Shown: piece by piece, positions 44,236 to 52,100 of the stretch
How the letters are laid out: every line of letters starts with the position of its first letter
Numbering within the stretch: the stretch's first letter is position 1
Assembly: GCF_013364275.1 (NCBI RefSeq)
Contig: NZ_CP054932.1
Location: 3,410,001 to 3,474,000, forward strand
Length of the DNA: 64,000 bases
Direction: 5' to 3'
DNA from: Actinomadura sp. NAK00032
GTDB lineage: Bacteria > Actinomycetota > Actinomycetes > Streptosporangiales > Streptosporangiaceae
Program-made: the position numbers and the translations under genes
Notes under the pieces: model-generated
The model's database searches: none
Told to the model about the DNA's origin: nothing
Seen by the model: only the letters and a program-made list of their open reading frames with translations

Positions 44236-46194
44236 TTGGCCAGGACAGACGCCGACGCCCGCACCAGGACCGGCGGCCCCGCCGCGGGCGGCCCCACGAT
44301 CGTCCCGCAGGGCCCCGCACGGCTCGCGCTGATCGCGGTCACGGTCGCGGTCCTCGCCCAGACCCTGCGGTTCGCGCTGCCGCAGCTCGACCACTTCGCC
44401 GACCGGGCCGGCAACGCCGTCGCCGGCGCCGGCGTGCTGGTGCTGTTCCTCGCCGGGTTCGCCGCGCCGCTGGTGCGCCGCGCCGCCGGCCCGCGCGGGC
44501 TGCTGCTCACCGGCGTCGGCGGGCTGCTGGCGGTGCGCCTGCTCGCCCAGGCCATCGAACCGCGGACCTGGCTGGCGCTCGCCGGCACCGCGATCGGGAT
44601 GGTGGCCGTCGCGGCGCTGTTCGAGGGCGCCCGCGGCCTGTCCGGGGTCGGGTTCGCCACCGCGACCGTCGCCGGCCTCGCCATCGACGGCGCCGTGCGG
44701 ATGTGCTTCGCCACCTGGGACCCGGTGTGGCGGGACGGGATCGGCCCCTGGCTGGCGTGCCTGGCGTTCGTCGGCGTCGGCGCCGCCGCGCTCTACCGCG
44801 AGCTGGCGTCCGGGCCGATCGCCCCGCCCGGGGTGTCCTGGCGGGACGCGCTGGGCGCCGCGGCGTTCGGGCCGTTCCTCGCGCTGCAGGTCCTCGTGCT
44901 CGCCAGCCCCGCGTTCGTCGCGTCGTCCGGCTGGCTGTCGCTGACCGCCGCGCACGTCACGATCGTCGCCGGGCAGGGCCTCGCGCTCGCGTTCCTCGCC
45001 TCCGGCCTCGCCGTGCGGGCGGTGCCGGGCGGCGTGTGCGTGCTCGGCGGGACGCTCCTCGGAGTCGGCGCCGGCGCCGTCGCCGGGACGTACGCGGTCG
45101 CCGGGATCGAGGTCGTCCCCGTCGTGGTCGTCGGGCAGGTGCTGGCGGCGTGGCTGCTGGCGGTGGCGGTCCGCGCGCCGCTGCGCCGCGCCGGGACCGG
45201 CGGCCCCGTGTGGCGGATCGACGCCGGCGCGGCCCTCGGCGGCCTGCTGATCGCCGTGGTCCTGATCCCGTACCAGGTGAGCGCGGTGTCGCCGCTGCCG
45301 TTCCCGAACAACCTGCTGCCCGGCCTCGCCGGGATCCTGCTCGGCGCGCTCGCGGCGTTCGCGGCGGCGCGCGGCGGTCCGCTGCCGGCCCGCGCCCCGC
45401 TGCGCGCGCTCACCGCCGGCGCCGCGGCGCTGCTGCTGCTCATCGGCACCGCGGTGTTCACCGTCGCGGCGCCGGACGGCAGGGCCCCGGCGGCGGCCGC
45501 CAACGGCCAGGTGCGGGTGCTCAGCTACAACGTCCACGACGCGGTCGACCAGTCCGGGCGGCTCGACCCCGAGGGCATCGCCCGCGTCATCGAGGGGCAG
45601 CGGGCGCAGGTCGTCCTGCTGCAGGAGGCCGGGCGCGGGGCGCTGACGTCCGGCACCACCGACGTCGGCGTGTGGCTGTCGCGGCGGCTCGGCATGAAGC
45701 TGATCTGGGGCCCGGCCGCCGACGGGCAGTTCGGCAACGCGATCCTGACGTCGCTGCCGGTGCGCAAGTCCGGGAGCGGGCGGATGCCGCGCGGCGACTG
45801 GTCGCAGATCCGCGGGTACGTGTGGGCGCGGCTCGCCGTCGGCAAGGCCACGATGGACGTGTGGTCGACGCACCTGGAGGGCGGCGACGACCAGGCCGAC
45901 GAGCGGTCCCGGGAGGTCGCGGCGCTGCTGCGGGCCTGGGGCGGGGCGCCCCGCACGCTCATCGGCGGCGACTTCCAGACCGACGCGGGCAGCCCGGAGC
46001 TGGCCGCGATGACCGACGGCACCGACCTGCGCAGCGCCGCGCTCGGCGGCGACCCCTACCCGACCCGGCCGGACGGCTCCACCCACGACTGGATCTTCGG
46101 GTCGGACGGCGTCCTCGTCACCGACTACGAGGTGCCGAAGTCCGACGCCTCCGACCACTACCCGGTCGCGGTGACCGTCCGGATCGGCCGGTGA
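44236..46194 (+). CDS. Membrane protein with endonuclease/exonuclease/phosphatase domain
   Basis: This 652-residue protein has about nine to eleven membrane helices (25-420) followed by an EEP-fold domain (about 430-650). EEP motifs are LSYNVHD, LLQEAG, STHLEGG, GGDFQTD and SDASDHYPV; the last supplies the catalytic Asp-His pair. The usual GDFN is GDFQ here. The domain is probably outside the membrane, as in related EEP proteins fused to polytopic segments; targets could be lipids, sphingomyelin-like molecules or nucleic acid. TTG 44236 is the most plausible start; the frame opens earlier (44140) inside the terminator region. Confidence 0.82.
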   Translation: MARTDADARTRTGGPAAGGPTIVPQGPARLALIAVTVAVLAQTLRFALPQLDHFADRAGNAVAGAGVLVLFLAGFAAPLVRRAAGPRGLLLTGVGGLLAVRLLAQAIEPRTWLALAGTAIGMVAVAALFEGARGLSGVGFATATVAGLAIDGAVRMCFATWDPVWRDGIGPWLACLAFVGVGAAALYRELASGPIAPPGVSWRDALGAAAFGPFLALQVLVLASPAFVASSGWLSLTAAHVTIVAGQGLALAFLASGLAVRAVPGGVCVLGGTLLGVGAGAVAGTYAVAGIEVVPVVVVGQVLAAWLLAVAVRAPLRRAGTGGPVWRIDAGAALGGLLIAVVLIPYQVSAVSPLPFPNNLLPGLAGILLGALAAFAAARGGPLPARAPLRALTAGAAALLLLIGTAVFTVAAPDGRAPAAAANGQVRVLSYNVHDAVDQSGRLDPEGIARVIEGQRAQVVLLQEAGRGALTSGTTDVGVWLSRRLGMKLIWGPAADGQFGNAILTSLPVRKSGSGRMPRGDWSQIRGYVWARLAVGKATMDVWSTHLEGGDDQADERSREVAALLRAWGGAPRTLIGGDFQTDAGSPELAAMTDGTDLRSAALGGDPYPTRPDGSTHDWIFGSDGVLVTDYEVPKSDASDHYPVAVTVRIGR

Positions 46195-46219
46195 CCCGCC
46201 CCCGGCGCCCCCGCGCGGC

Positions 46220-46225
46220 TAGGGT
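46220..46225 (+). promoter_or_regulatory. -10 box TAGGGT, leaderless start
   Basis: Ends six bases before the ATG at 46232. Confidence 0.5.
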
Positions 46226-46231
46226 CTCCCC

Positions 46232-46723
46232 ATGAGCGAGTCGGCGGTCGTGATCGAGCGGGCGGGCCCGGACGACGCCGGGGAGCTGATGACCGTCCAG
46301 CGCGCCGCGTACGTCGCGGAGGCGCAGCTGTACGGCGACCCGTTCCTGCCCCCGCTGGTCGAGTCGGTCGAGCAGCTGCGCAAGGCCCTCGCGGGGGACG
46401 CGGTGGTGCTGAAGGCGGTGCTCGGCGGCCGCGTCGTCGGCGCGGTCCGCGCCCAGTTCAGCGACCACACGTGCCTGGTGGGGCGGCTCGTCGTCGTCCC
46501 GGACCTGCAGGGCCGCGGCATCGGGCGCCGCCTCCTGGCGGACCTGGAGGCCGAGGTCGCCGGCCGGGTGGACGCCTGCGTGCTGTTCACCGGCCACCTC
46601 AGCGAGTCCAACCTGCGCCTGTACCGGCGGCTCGGCTACAGCGAGACGCACCGCGAGCGGGTCGCCGCGCACCTCACCCTGGTGCACATGCGCAAACCCC
46701 TCGTTCCCGCCGAAACCGGCTAG
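46232..46723 (+). CDS. GNAT-family N-acetyltransferase
   Basis: This 163-residue single GNAT domain carries the acetyl-CoA pyrophosphate loop LVVVPDLQGRGIGRRLL (Q/RxxGxG/A). The last strand reads YRRLGYSETHRER, typical of the fold. The substrate is unknown. It lies between the EEP protein and coaE, with its own leaderless promoter, and ends 16 bases before the coaE GTG. Confidence 0.93.
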   Translation: MSESAVVIERAGPDDAGELMTVQRAAYVAEAQLYGDPFLPPLVESVEQLRKALAGDAVVLKAVLGGRVVGAVRAQFSDHTCLVGRLVVVPDLQGRGIGRRLLADLEAEVAGRVDACVLFTGHLSESNLRLYRRLGYSETHRERVAAHLTLVHMRKPLVPAETG

Positions 46724-46727
46724 CCAC

Positions 46728-46733
46728 TAGGGT
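46728..46733 (+). promoter_or_regulatory. -10 box TAGGGT of coaE, leaderless start
   Basis: Ends six bases before the GTG at 46740. Confidence 0.5.
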
Positions 46734-46739
46734 GAGGCC

Positions 46740-47339
46740 GTGCTGAAAGTGGGACTCACCGGCGGGATCGGCTCGGGCAAGAGCGAGGTGTCCGCGCTGC
46801 TGGACGGGCACGGCGCGGTGGTCATCGACGCCGACAAGATCGCCCGGGAGGTCGTGGAGCCCGGCACCCCGGGCCTCGCCGCCGTCGTGGCGGAGTTCGG
46901 GGAGGACGTGCTGCTGCCGTCCGGCGCCCTGGACCGCGAGAAGGTCGGCAAGATCGTCTTCGCCGACCCCGGCCGGCTCGCCGCGCTGAACGCGATCGTC
47001 CATCCCCTCGTCGGGGAGCGCATGCAGGAGTTGATGGACGCCGCCCCGGCCGACGCGGTCGTCGTCTACGACGTCCCCCTGCTGGCGGAGAACGGCCTGG
47101 CCTCCATGTACGACGAGGTTGTGGTCGTGGACGCCCCCGAGGAGACGCAGCTCGACCGCCTGACGTCCCGCCGTGGCATGACCGAAGAGGACGCCCGCGC
47201 CCGCATGGCCCACCAGGCGTCCCGCGCCGACCGCCGCGCCGTCGCCACCCACATCATCGACAATTCCGGCACCCTGGACGACCTGAAGGCCCAGGTGGAC
47301 GCCCTCTGGAAGTCCCTCACCCACCGCACCGCCCCCTGA
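46740..47339 (+). CDS. coaE: Dephospho-CoA kinase
   Basis: This 199-residue enzyme performs the last step of coenzyme A synthesis, phosphorylating the 3'-OH of dephospho-CoA. The P-loop is [11 protein letters not shown] (5-15); [13 protein letters not shown] and [14 protein letters not shown] match the CoA-binding region. The length is that of the single-domain enzyme, without the GrpB-like fusion seen in mycobacteria. GTG start, leaderless. A 12-base palindrome (47349-47360) follows. Confidence 0.96.
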   Translation: MLKVGLTGGIGSGKSEVSALLDGHGAVVIDADKIAREVVEPGTPGLAAVVAEFGEDVLLPSGALDREKVGKIVFADPGRLAALNAIVHPLVGERMQELMDAAPADAVVVYDVPLLAENGLASMYDEVVVVDAPEETQLDRLTSRRGMTEEDARARMAHQASRADRRAVATHIIDNSGTLDDLKAQVDALWKSLTHRTAP

Positions 47340-47743
47340 CCCTCCCGCCCGTCCGGACGGCCCCCCGAGCCGGAGCGGCACCCGCATCGACGGGATTCCA
47401 CTCCCGACCAGTGGCCGGCCGGCATCGATAAGGGCGGAGCGAATACCCCACGCCATTTGGACTGCTGATATTCCGGGCATATGCCTTTCCGGTACGGCAG
47501 ATGATCACCAGGTGTTGCCACTCACGGGTGGAAATTGAGCCGCGATGGCGGGTGTTTTGGCTGCGACGTTTCGGCCTGCATATTAATTGTGAATCGTATG
47601 TTCTTGCAGGAAGCGGCCGCATTTGGGTGCTGGATCGCGGCCCGCTCCCTTTGGTGTGGGGCCATGGCCGATATCGGACGTGAAGAAGGTTTGGCATTGA
47701 TGGTGTAATGGCCTGAATTACTTCTCCTCAAGGAGGTGTCAGG
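47340..47743. other. AT-richer non-coding stretch before the protease inhibitor
   Basis: No convincing gene. Base composition is visibly lower in GC than the surroundings from about 47450 (for example TATTAATTGTGAATCGTATG), as expected of an imported or heavily regulated promoter region. A 60-codon open frame at 47501-47683 lacks a ribosome site and family similarity. The end carries the AAGGAGG site of the next gene. Confidence 0.5.
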
Positions 47744-48154
47744 ATGCGCGGTGTGTTTCGTCTGATCCTGGGGGCCGGCCTGGTCGCGGGCGGCATGGCG
47801 GCGGCTCCGGCGGCGAGCGCCGCCGACGGGGCGCCCCCCGCTCCGCTGACGGTGATCACGCTGCAGGTCGCCTCGCAGCTCGGCTCCGGTCCGCTCCGGA
47901 CCGCGACGCTGGAGTGCGACCCGGTCGGCGGCACCCACTCCAACGCGAAGACCGCCTGCGCCGAGCTCGCCGCGGCGAACGGGGACGTCCGGCAGGTGCC
48001 CTGGCGCTCCGGATGGGCCTGCCCGGACATCTGGAAGCCGGTCGTCGCGACCGCGACCGGGTACTGGCAGGGCGTGCCGATCAAGCCGTACTCCGAGACC
48101 TTCACCAACGACGGCTGCGCCCGCATCGGCCACGGCCACGTCCTGGACTTCTGA
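47744..48154 (+). CDS. Secreted subtilisin-inhibitor-like (SSI) protease inhibitor
   Basis: This 136-residue protein has a Sec signal peptide (cleavage near Ala26/Ala27) and a mature SSI domain. The four cysteines at 58, 72, 93 and 125 match the two SSI disulfides; TATLECDP, GGTHSNAKTACAEL, GYWQG and ETFTNDGC follow the family pattern. By alignment to Streptomyces SSI (Cys-Pro-Met-Val-Tyr-Asp-Pro-Val), the reactive loop here is Cys93-Pro-Asp95-Ile96-Trp-Lys-Pro-Val, so P1 is Asp95. P1 in known SSI proteins is usually Met, Lys or Arg, so the target protease may be unusual. GGAGG lies eight bases before the ATG. Confidence 0.88.
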   Translation: MRGVFRLILGAGLVAGGMAAAPAASAADGAPPAPLTVITLQVASQLGSGPLRTATLECDPVGGTHSNAKTACAELAAANGDVRQVPWRSGWACPDIWKPVVATATGYWQGVPIKPYSETFTNDGCARIGHGHVLDF

Positions 48155-48196
48155 GGCGCCGTCACCTGGTGAGGTCGTCGACGCGGAGAGAGGACA

Positions 48197-49116
48197 TTGC
48201 CGTACTTCGAAGCCCTCCTCGATATGGAGATTCAAGAGGATGGACGGTTCGCCGAACTCGCAGCCGCCTGGATCTCGCACGCCGGACGGCTGGCTCCCGA
48301 ATCGTGGGACCTTCTGAGACGGCAGGAGTCTCCGCTGTCGGACGCCTATTACTCCGACCAATCCGCAGTGCTCGGGCCGCCGGACGGCAGATGGGCCTCC
48401 TACCGGGTGGTGGCGCGCCCGTATTCGGGCCGCATACGGGCACGCCCGTACTCGCCCGAAGCCCACGACGAGGTGCTGCGGGCGCTGGCCGGGCGCCCGC
48501 TGGAGGTCAAGTTCCAGATACTCGAGCTGGGCGCCAAGGGGATTCCGGTCTCCGATGGCGCACACGGGCTGTTTCTCCATGTGACCGCTGACGAGGACGA
48601 ACCCGAACGGGTCCAGTTCCGCGCAGTCTCCACGATCCGCGGAGACGAATGCGATATCCGGCGGCCCGATGCCGCCGCACGATGGTGCGATGTCCTGCTG
48701 GAAGCGGCGAGCGCGGCGGATCCGTCGTTCGGTCACCTGGCCGACGACGGCAAACACGGAAGACGGCGCTTGACAGCGCGCTGCGGCGGGGCCGCTTGAT
48801 CCGTTCGGTGCGGGAGGGACGAGACCTCCTGCGCGGCTACTCGTGGGTGACCGTCTGCCCTGGCGAGCTGGTCGGCCGGCTGGGCGGCATCGAGCGGCTG
48901 GCGGGCTCCGGCGCCTTCGCCCGGGTGGTCCCCCTCCCGCACGGGGGCGCCTGGCTCCAGGCGACGGACGGCTTCGCCGCATACGACGAAGCCGCCGTGC
49001 GACGTGTGTTCGACGTGCTCTCTCCCGTCCTTCCGCCGGGCATCCCCAAACGGGATCCCTTCGACCGGACCGTCCCCCGGCTGGTGTGGCAGGACGCGCG
49101 GGAGCACCGCGACTAG
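48197..49116 (+). pseudogene. Frameshifted gene of an uncharacterised actinobacterial family
   Basis: Two frames make one protein. The N-terminal part (48197 to about 48760, TTG start, MPYFEALLDMEIQ) runs through to DPSFGHLADD, then leaves its frame. The C-terminal part continues in the -1 frame from about 48765 (KTALDSALRRGRLIRSV, then LLRGYSWVTVCPGEL) to the stop at 49114-49116. The joined protein would be about 305 residues and looks continuous: a C-terminal half with GAFARVVPLPHGGAWLQAT and PVLPPGIPKRDP, as in intact actinobacterial proteins I recall without a named function. It needs one extra base or two missing ones near the junction; programmed frameshifting or a sequencing error are alternatives. 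It lies tail to tail with the giant TIR-NACHT gene. Confidence 0.75.
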
Positions 49117-49153
49117 GCCTTGCCGCGGTGGCCTCGTCCGGGGGCGAGCGTGG

Positions 49154-52100
49154 TCAGAAGGGGGCGTCGAGGGGGAGGCGGTGGACTTCTGGGAGGTAGG
49201 GGTCCAGTTCGCCCGGTTCGAAGCGGCACATGCCCACGGCGTACCAGAATTCGGCGGTGGCGTTGCCCTCCCACTTGTAGCGGCCGTCGGGGGCCAGGGC
49301 GGCCCAGCCCTCGGCCAGGCCGAGGAGGGTCGCGCGGCGCGCGGGGGCGTCGCGGTCGGTGACGTCCCACAGGATGATGGCGCCGTCGTCGCCGGCGGTG
49401 GCGAGCAGGGCGCCGTCGGGGCTGAACGCCGCCGACCAGACGCGGCGGGTGTGGCCGGTGAGGGTGTGCAGGGGGCGTCCGGTGGCGGGGTCCCAGAGGC
49501 GCACCACCATGTCGTCGCCCGCGGTGGCGAGCATCGTCCCGGACGGGTGGAAGGCCGCCGTCCACAGGCGTCCGGTGTGGCCGGTGAGGGTGTGGAGGTT
49601 CTCGCCGGTGGAGGAGTCCCAGAGCCGGGCGGTGCCGTCGTTGCTCGCGCTGGCGAGGGTGTCGCCGGACGGCGCGAACGCCACCCGGTAGACGCGGTCG
49701 GTGTGGCCGCGCAGGGCGGCGGTGAGTTCGCCCGTGCGGGGGTGCCACAGCCGGACGGCGCCGTCGTCGCAGCCGGTGGCGAGGAGCGCCCCGCCCGGGT
49801 GGAAGTCGATGGAGCGGACGCGGCCCCGGTGGTCGGCGAGGGTGACGGTCTCGCGGCCGGTCGTCCAGTACCAGAGGCGGACGGTGTCGTCGTCGTTGGC
49901 GGTGGCGAGGACGTCCCCGGCGGGCGCGAACGCCTGCGCCCACACGTGGTCGGTCTCGACGTTCAGCTCCCGCTCGAAGGTGCCCGTCCCGGCCTGCCAC
50001 AGGTGGACGCCGCCGTCGTTGGTCGCGGTGGCGAGCTGGGAGTCGCGGGTGCTGAACGCGGCGGAGGTCAGGTTGTCGGCGACGCCGCGCAGCTCGCGGA
50101 CCATCCGGCCGGAGCGCGGGTCCCAGAGGCGGACGAGGCCGTCGTTGCCGCTGGAGGCGAGCAGGCCGCCGTCCGGGCTGAACGCGACGCCGGTGACGCG
50201 GCGGCCGTGGCCGCGCAGCACGACGCGGCACTGCCCGGTCTCGGCGTCCCACAGCCGGGCGGTGCCGTCGTTGCTGCTGGTGGCGAGCTGGGCGCCGTCG
50301 GGGCGGAACGCGAACGGCCACACGGCGCCGCGGTGCCCGGCGAGTTCGAGGCGCTGCCGGCCGGTCGCGGGGTCCCACAGGCGGACGGAGCCGGCGCTGT
50401 CGGCGGTGGCGAGGCGGCCGCCGTCGGGGCTGAACGCCGCCTGGTAGATGCCGCCCCCGTGGCCGGACAGGACGGCGCGCTGCCGCCCGCCCGACCAGAG
50501 GCGGACGGACCCGTCGGTGTCGCCGGTGACGAGGAGGTCGCCATCGGGGTGGAAGGCGATGGCGTAGACGCGGCCGGTGTGGCCGAGGAGCTCCTGGCCG
50601 ATCTCGCCGGTGCGGATGTCCCAGAGCCGGACGACGCCGGCCTCGTCGCCCGCGGCGAGGAGGGAGCCGTCGGGGTGGAACGCGGCGCGGAACACCGCGC
50701 CGCTGTGGCCGGTCAGCTCGCGGCGCAGGGTGCCGGCGGCGAGGTCCCAGACGCGCAGCGTGCCGCCCGCGTCGCCGGTGACCATCAGGGACCCGGCGGG
50801 GTCGAACACGGCGGTGTAGACGGGCGCGGTGTGCCCGGCCAGCTCGTGGAGCAGGGCGCCGGTGGCGGTGTCCCAGACGCGGACGGTGCCGCCGGCGTCG
50901 CCCGCCGCGAGCAGGTCGGCGCCCGACGGGGCCCGCCCGCCGAGGACGACCGGCCACACGCCCTCGGGGTGGACGGGGAGGGTGTGCGCGGTGTGCCCGG
51001 TGGCGAGGTCCCAGATGCGGACGGTGCCGTCCGCCGAGCCGGTCGCCAGGAGGTTGCCGCCGGAGTCGAACACGACCGCGTAGGCGCGGTCGGTGTGGCC
51101 CTGGAGCGTGCGCAGGGGGGTGCCGGTGACGGCGTCGCAGATGAGGACGCCGCCGTCCTCGCTGCCGACGGCCACGACGGACCCGCCGGGGCTGTAGGCG
51201 AGCGGCTGCGGGAGGCGGCTGGTGGCGAAGTGGAACCCGTAGGGGACGCCGACGGCGGGCGGTGCGATCTGGATGTCGATGGGGCGGCCGGGGGCGATCG
51301 CGGCCTCGCGCAGCTCGGGCGCGGCGGCGATCCGGTCGGGCAGGACGGCGTCGACGAGGGCGGCGCGGGTCCAGCGGCTCCCGTCGACGGCGGCGTCGCG
51401 CAGGTCGGCGCGGGCGAGCCGGGCCCGGGACAGGTCGGCGCCGCGCAGGTCGGCGCCGGTCAGCCGGGCCTCGTCGAGGCGGGCCCCGGCCAGCGTGGCG
51501 TCCCGCAGCACCGCCCGGGACAGGTTCGCGCCGACGAGCTGCGCGTCGGTGAGGTCGGCGCCGGTGAGGTCGACCTCCTGCAGGTCGCGGTAGGACAGGT
51601 CCTCGCCCTGCAGGCGCGCGCCCCGCAGGTCGGTGCGCGCCGGGGTGCGCAGCCGCGTCGTGACGCGGATGGCGTTGGCGCGGGCGGTGTCGCCGGCGCC
51701 GGGGTCGGCGAGGACGCCGGCCGCCCACTCCTGGCAGGCGCGGGGGTCGGCGAGGTCGCACAGGAAGTCGACGGTGAGCTGGGTCATGGCGCGGCGGCCG
51801 AGGGCGGCGGGCGCGGCGCCCGCGGCGCCGGCGGCGAACTCGGCGGCGATGTGCCGGGCGACGAGCCACTCCATCACCGAGGCGTGGATGAACCCGAACA
51901 GGCCGTCGTCGGTGCGCACGAGCAGGCTGCCGGCGCCGACGGCGTGCGTCACCTGGTGCGGCGACATCCGCCCGCCGGCCAGGCCGGTGAGGGCGTCGGC
52001 GACGTCGGCCAGCTCGGCGAGGCTCAGGAACTGCTCGTCGCCCTCCCACAGCCGCAGCGCGAGCGTGCCGACGGCGCGCCACATGTCGTCGGTCTTCAGC

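Noticed and set aside
47501..47683. 60-codon open frame before the SSI gene
   Set aside because: No ribosome-binding site or leaderless promoter, no similarity; most likely chance in an AT-richer region.
49292..51208. Regular DNA repetition that might suggest a CRISPR or tandem repeat array
   Set aside because: The repetition is the coding sequence of WD40 units, about 126 bases each and diverged; there are no short identical repeats with unique spacers. No CRISPR array is present in the window.
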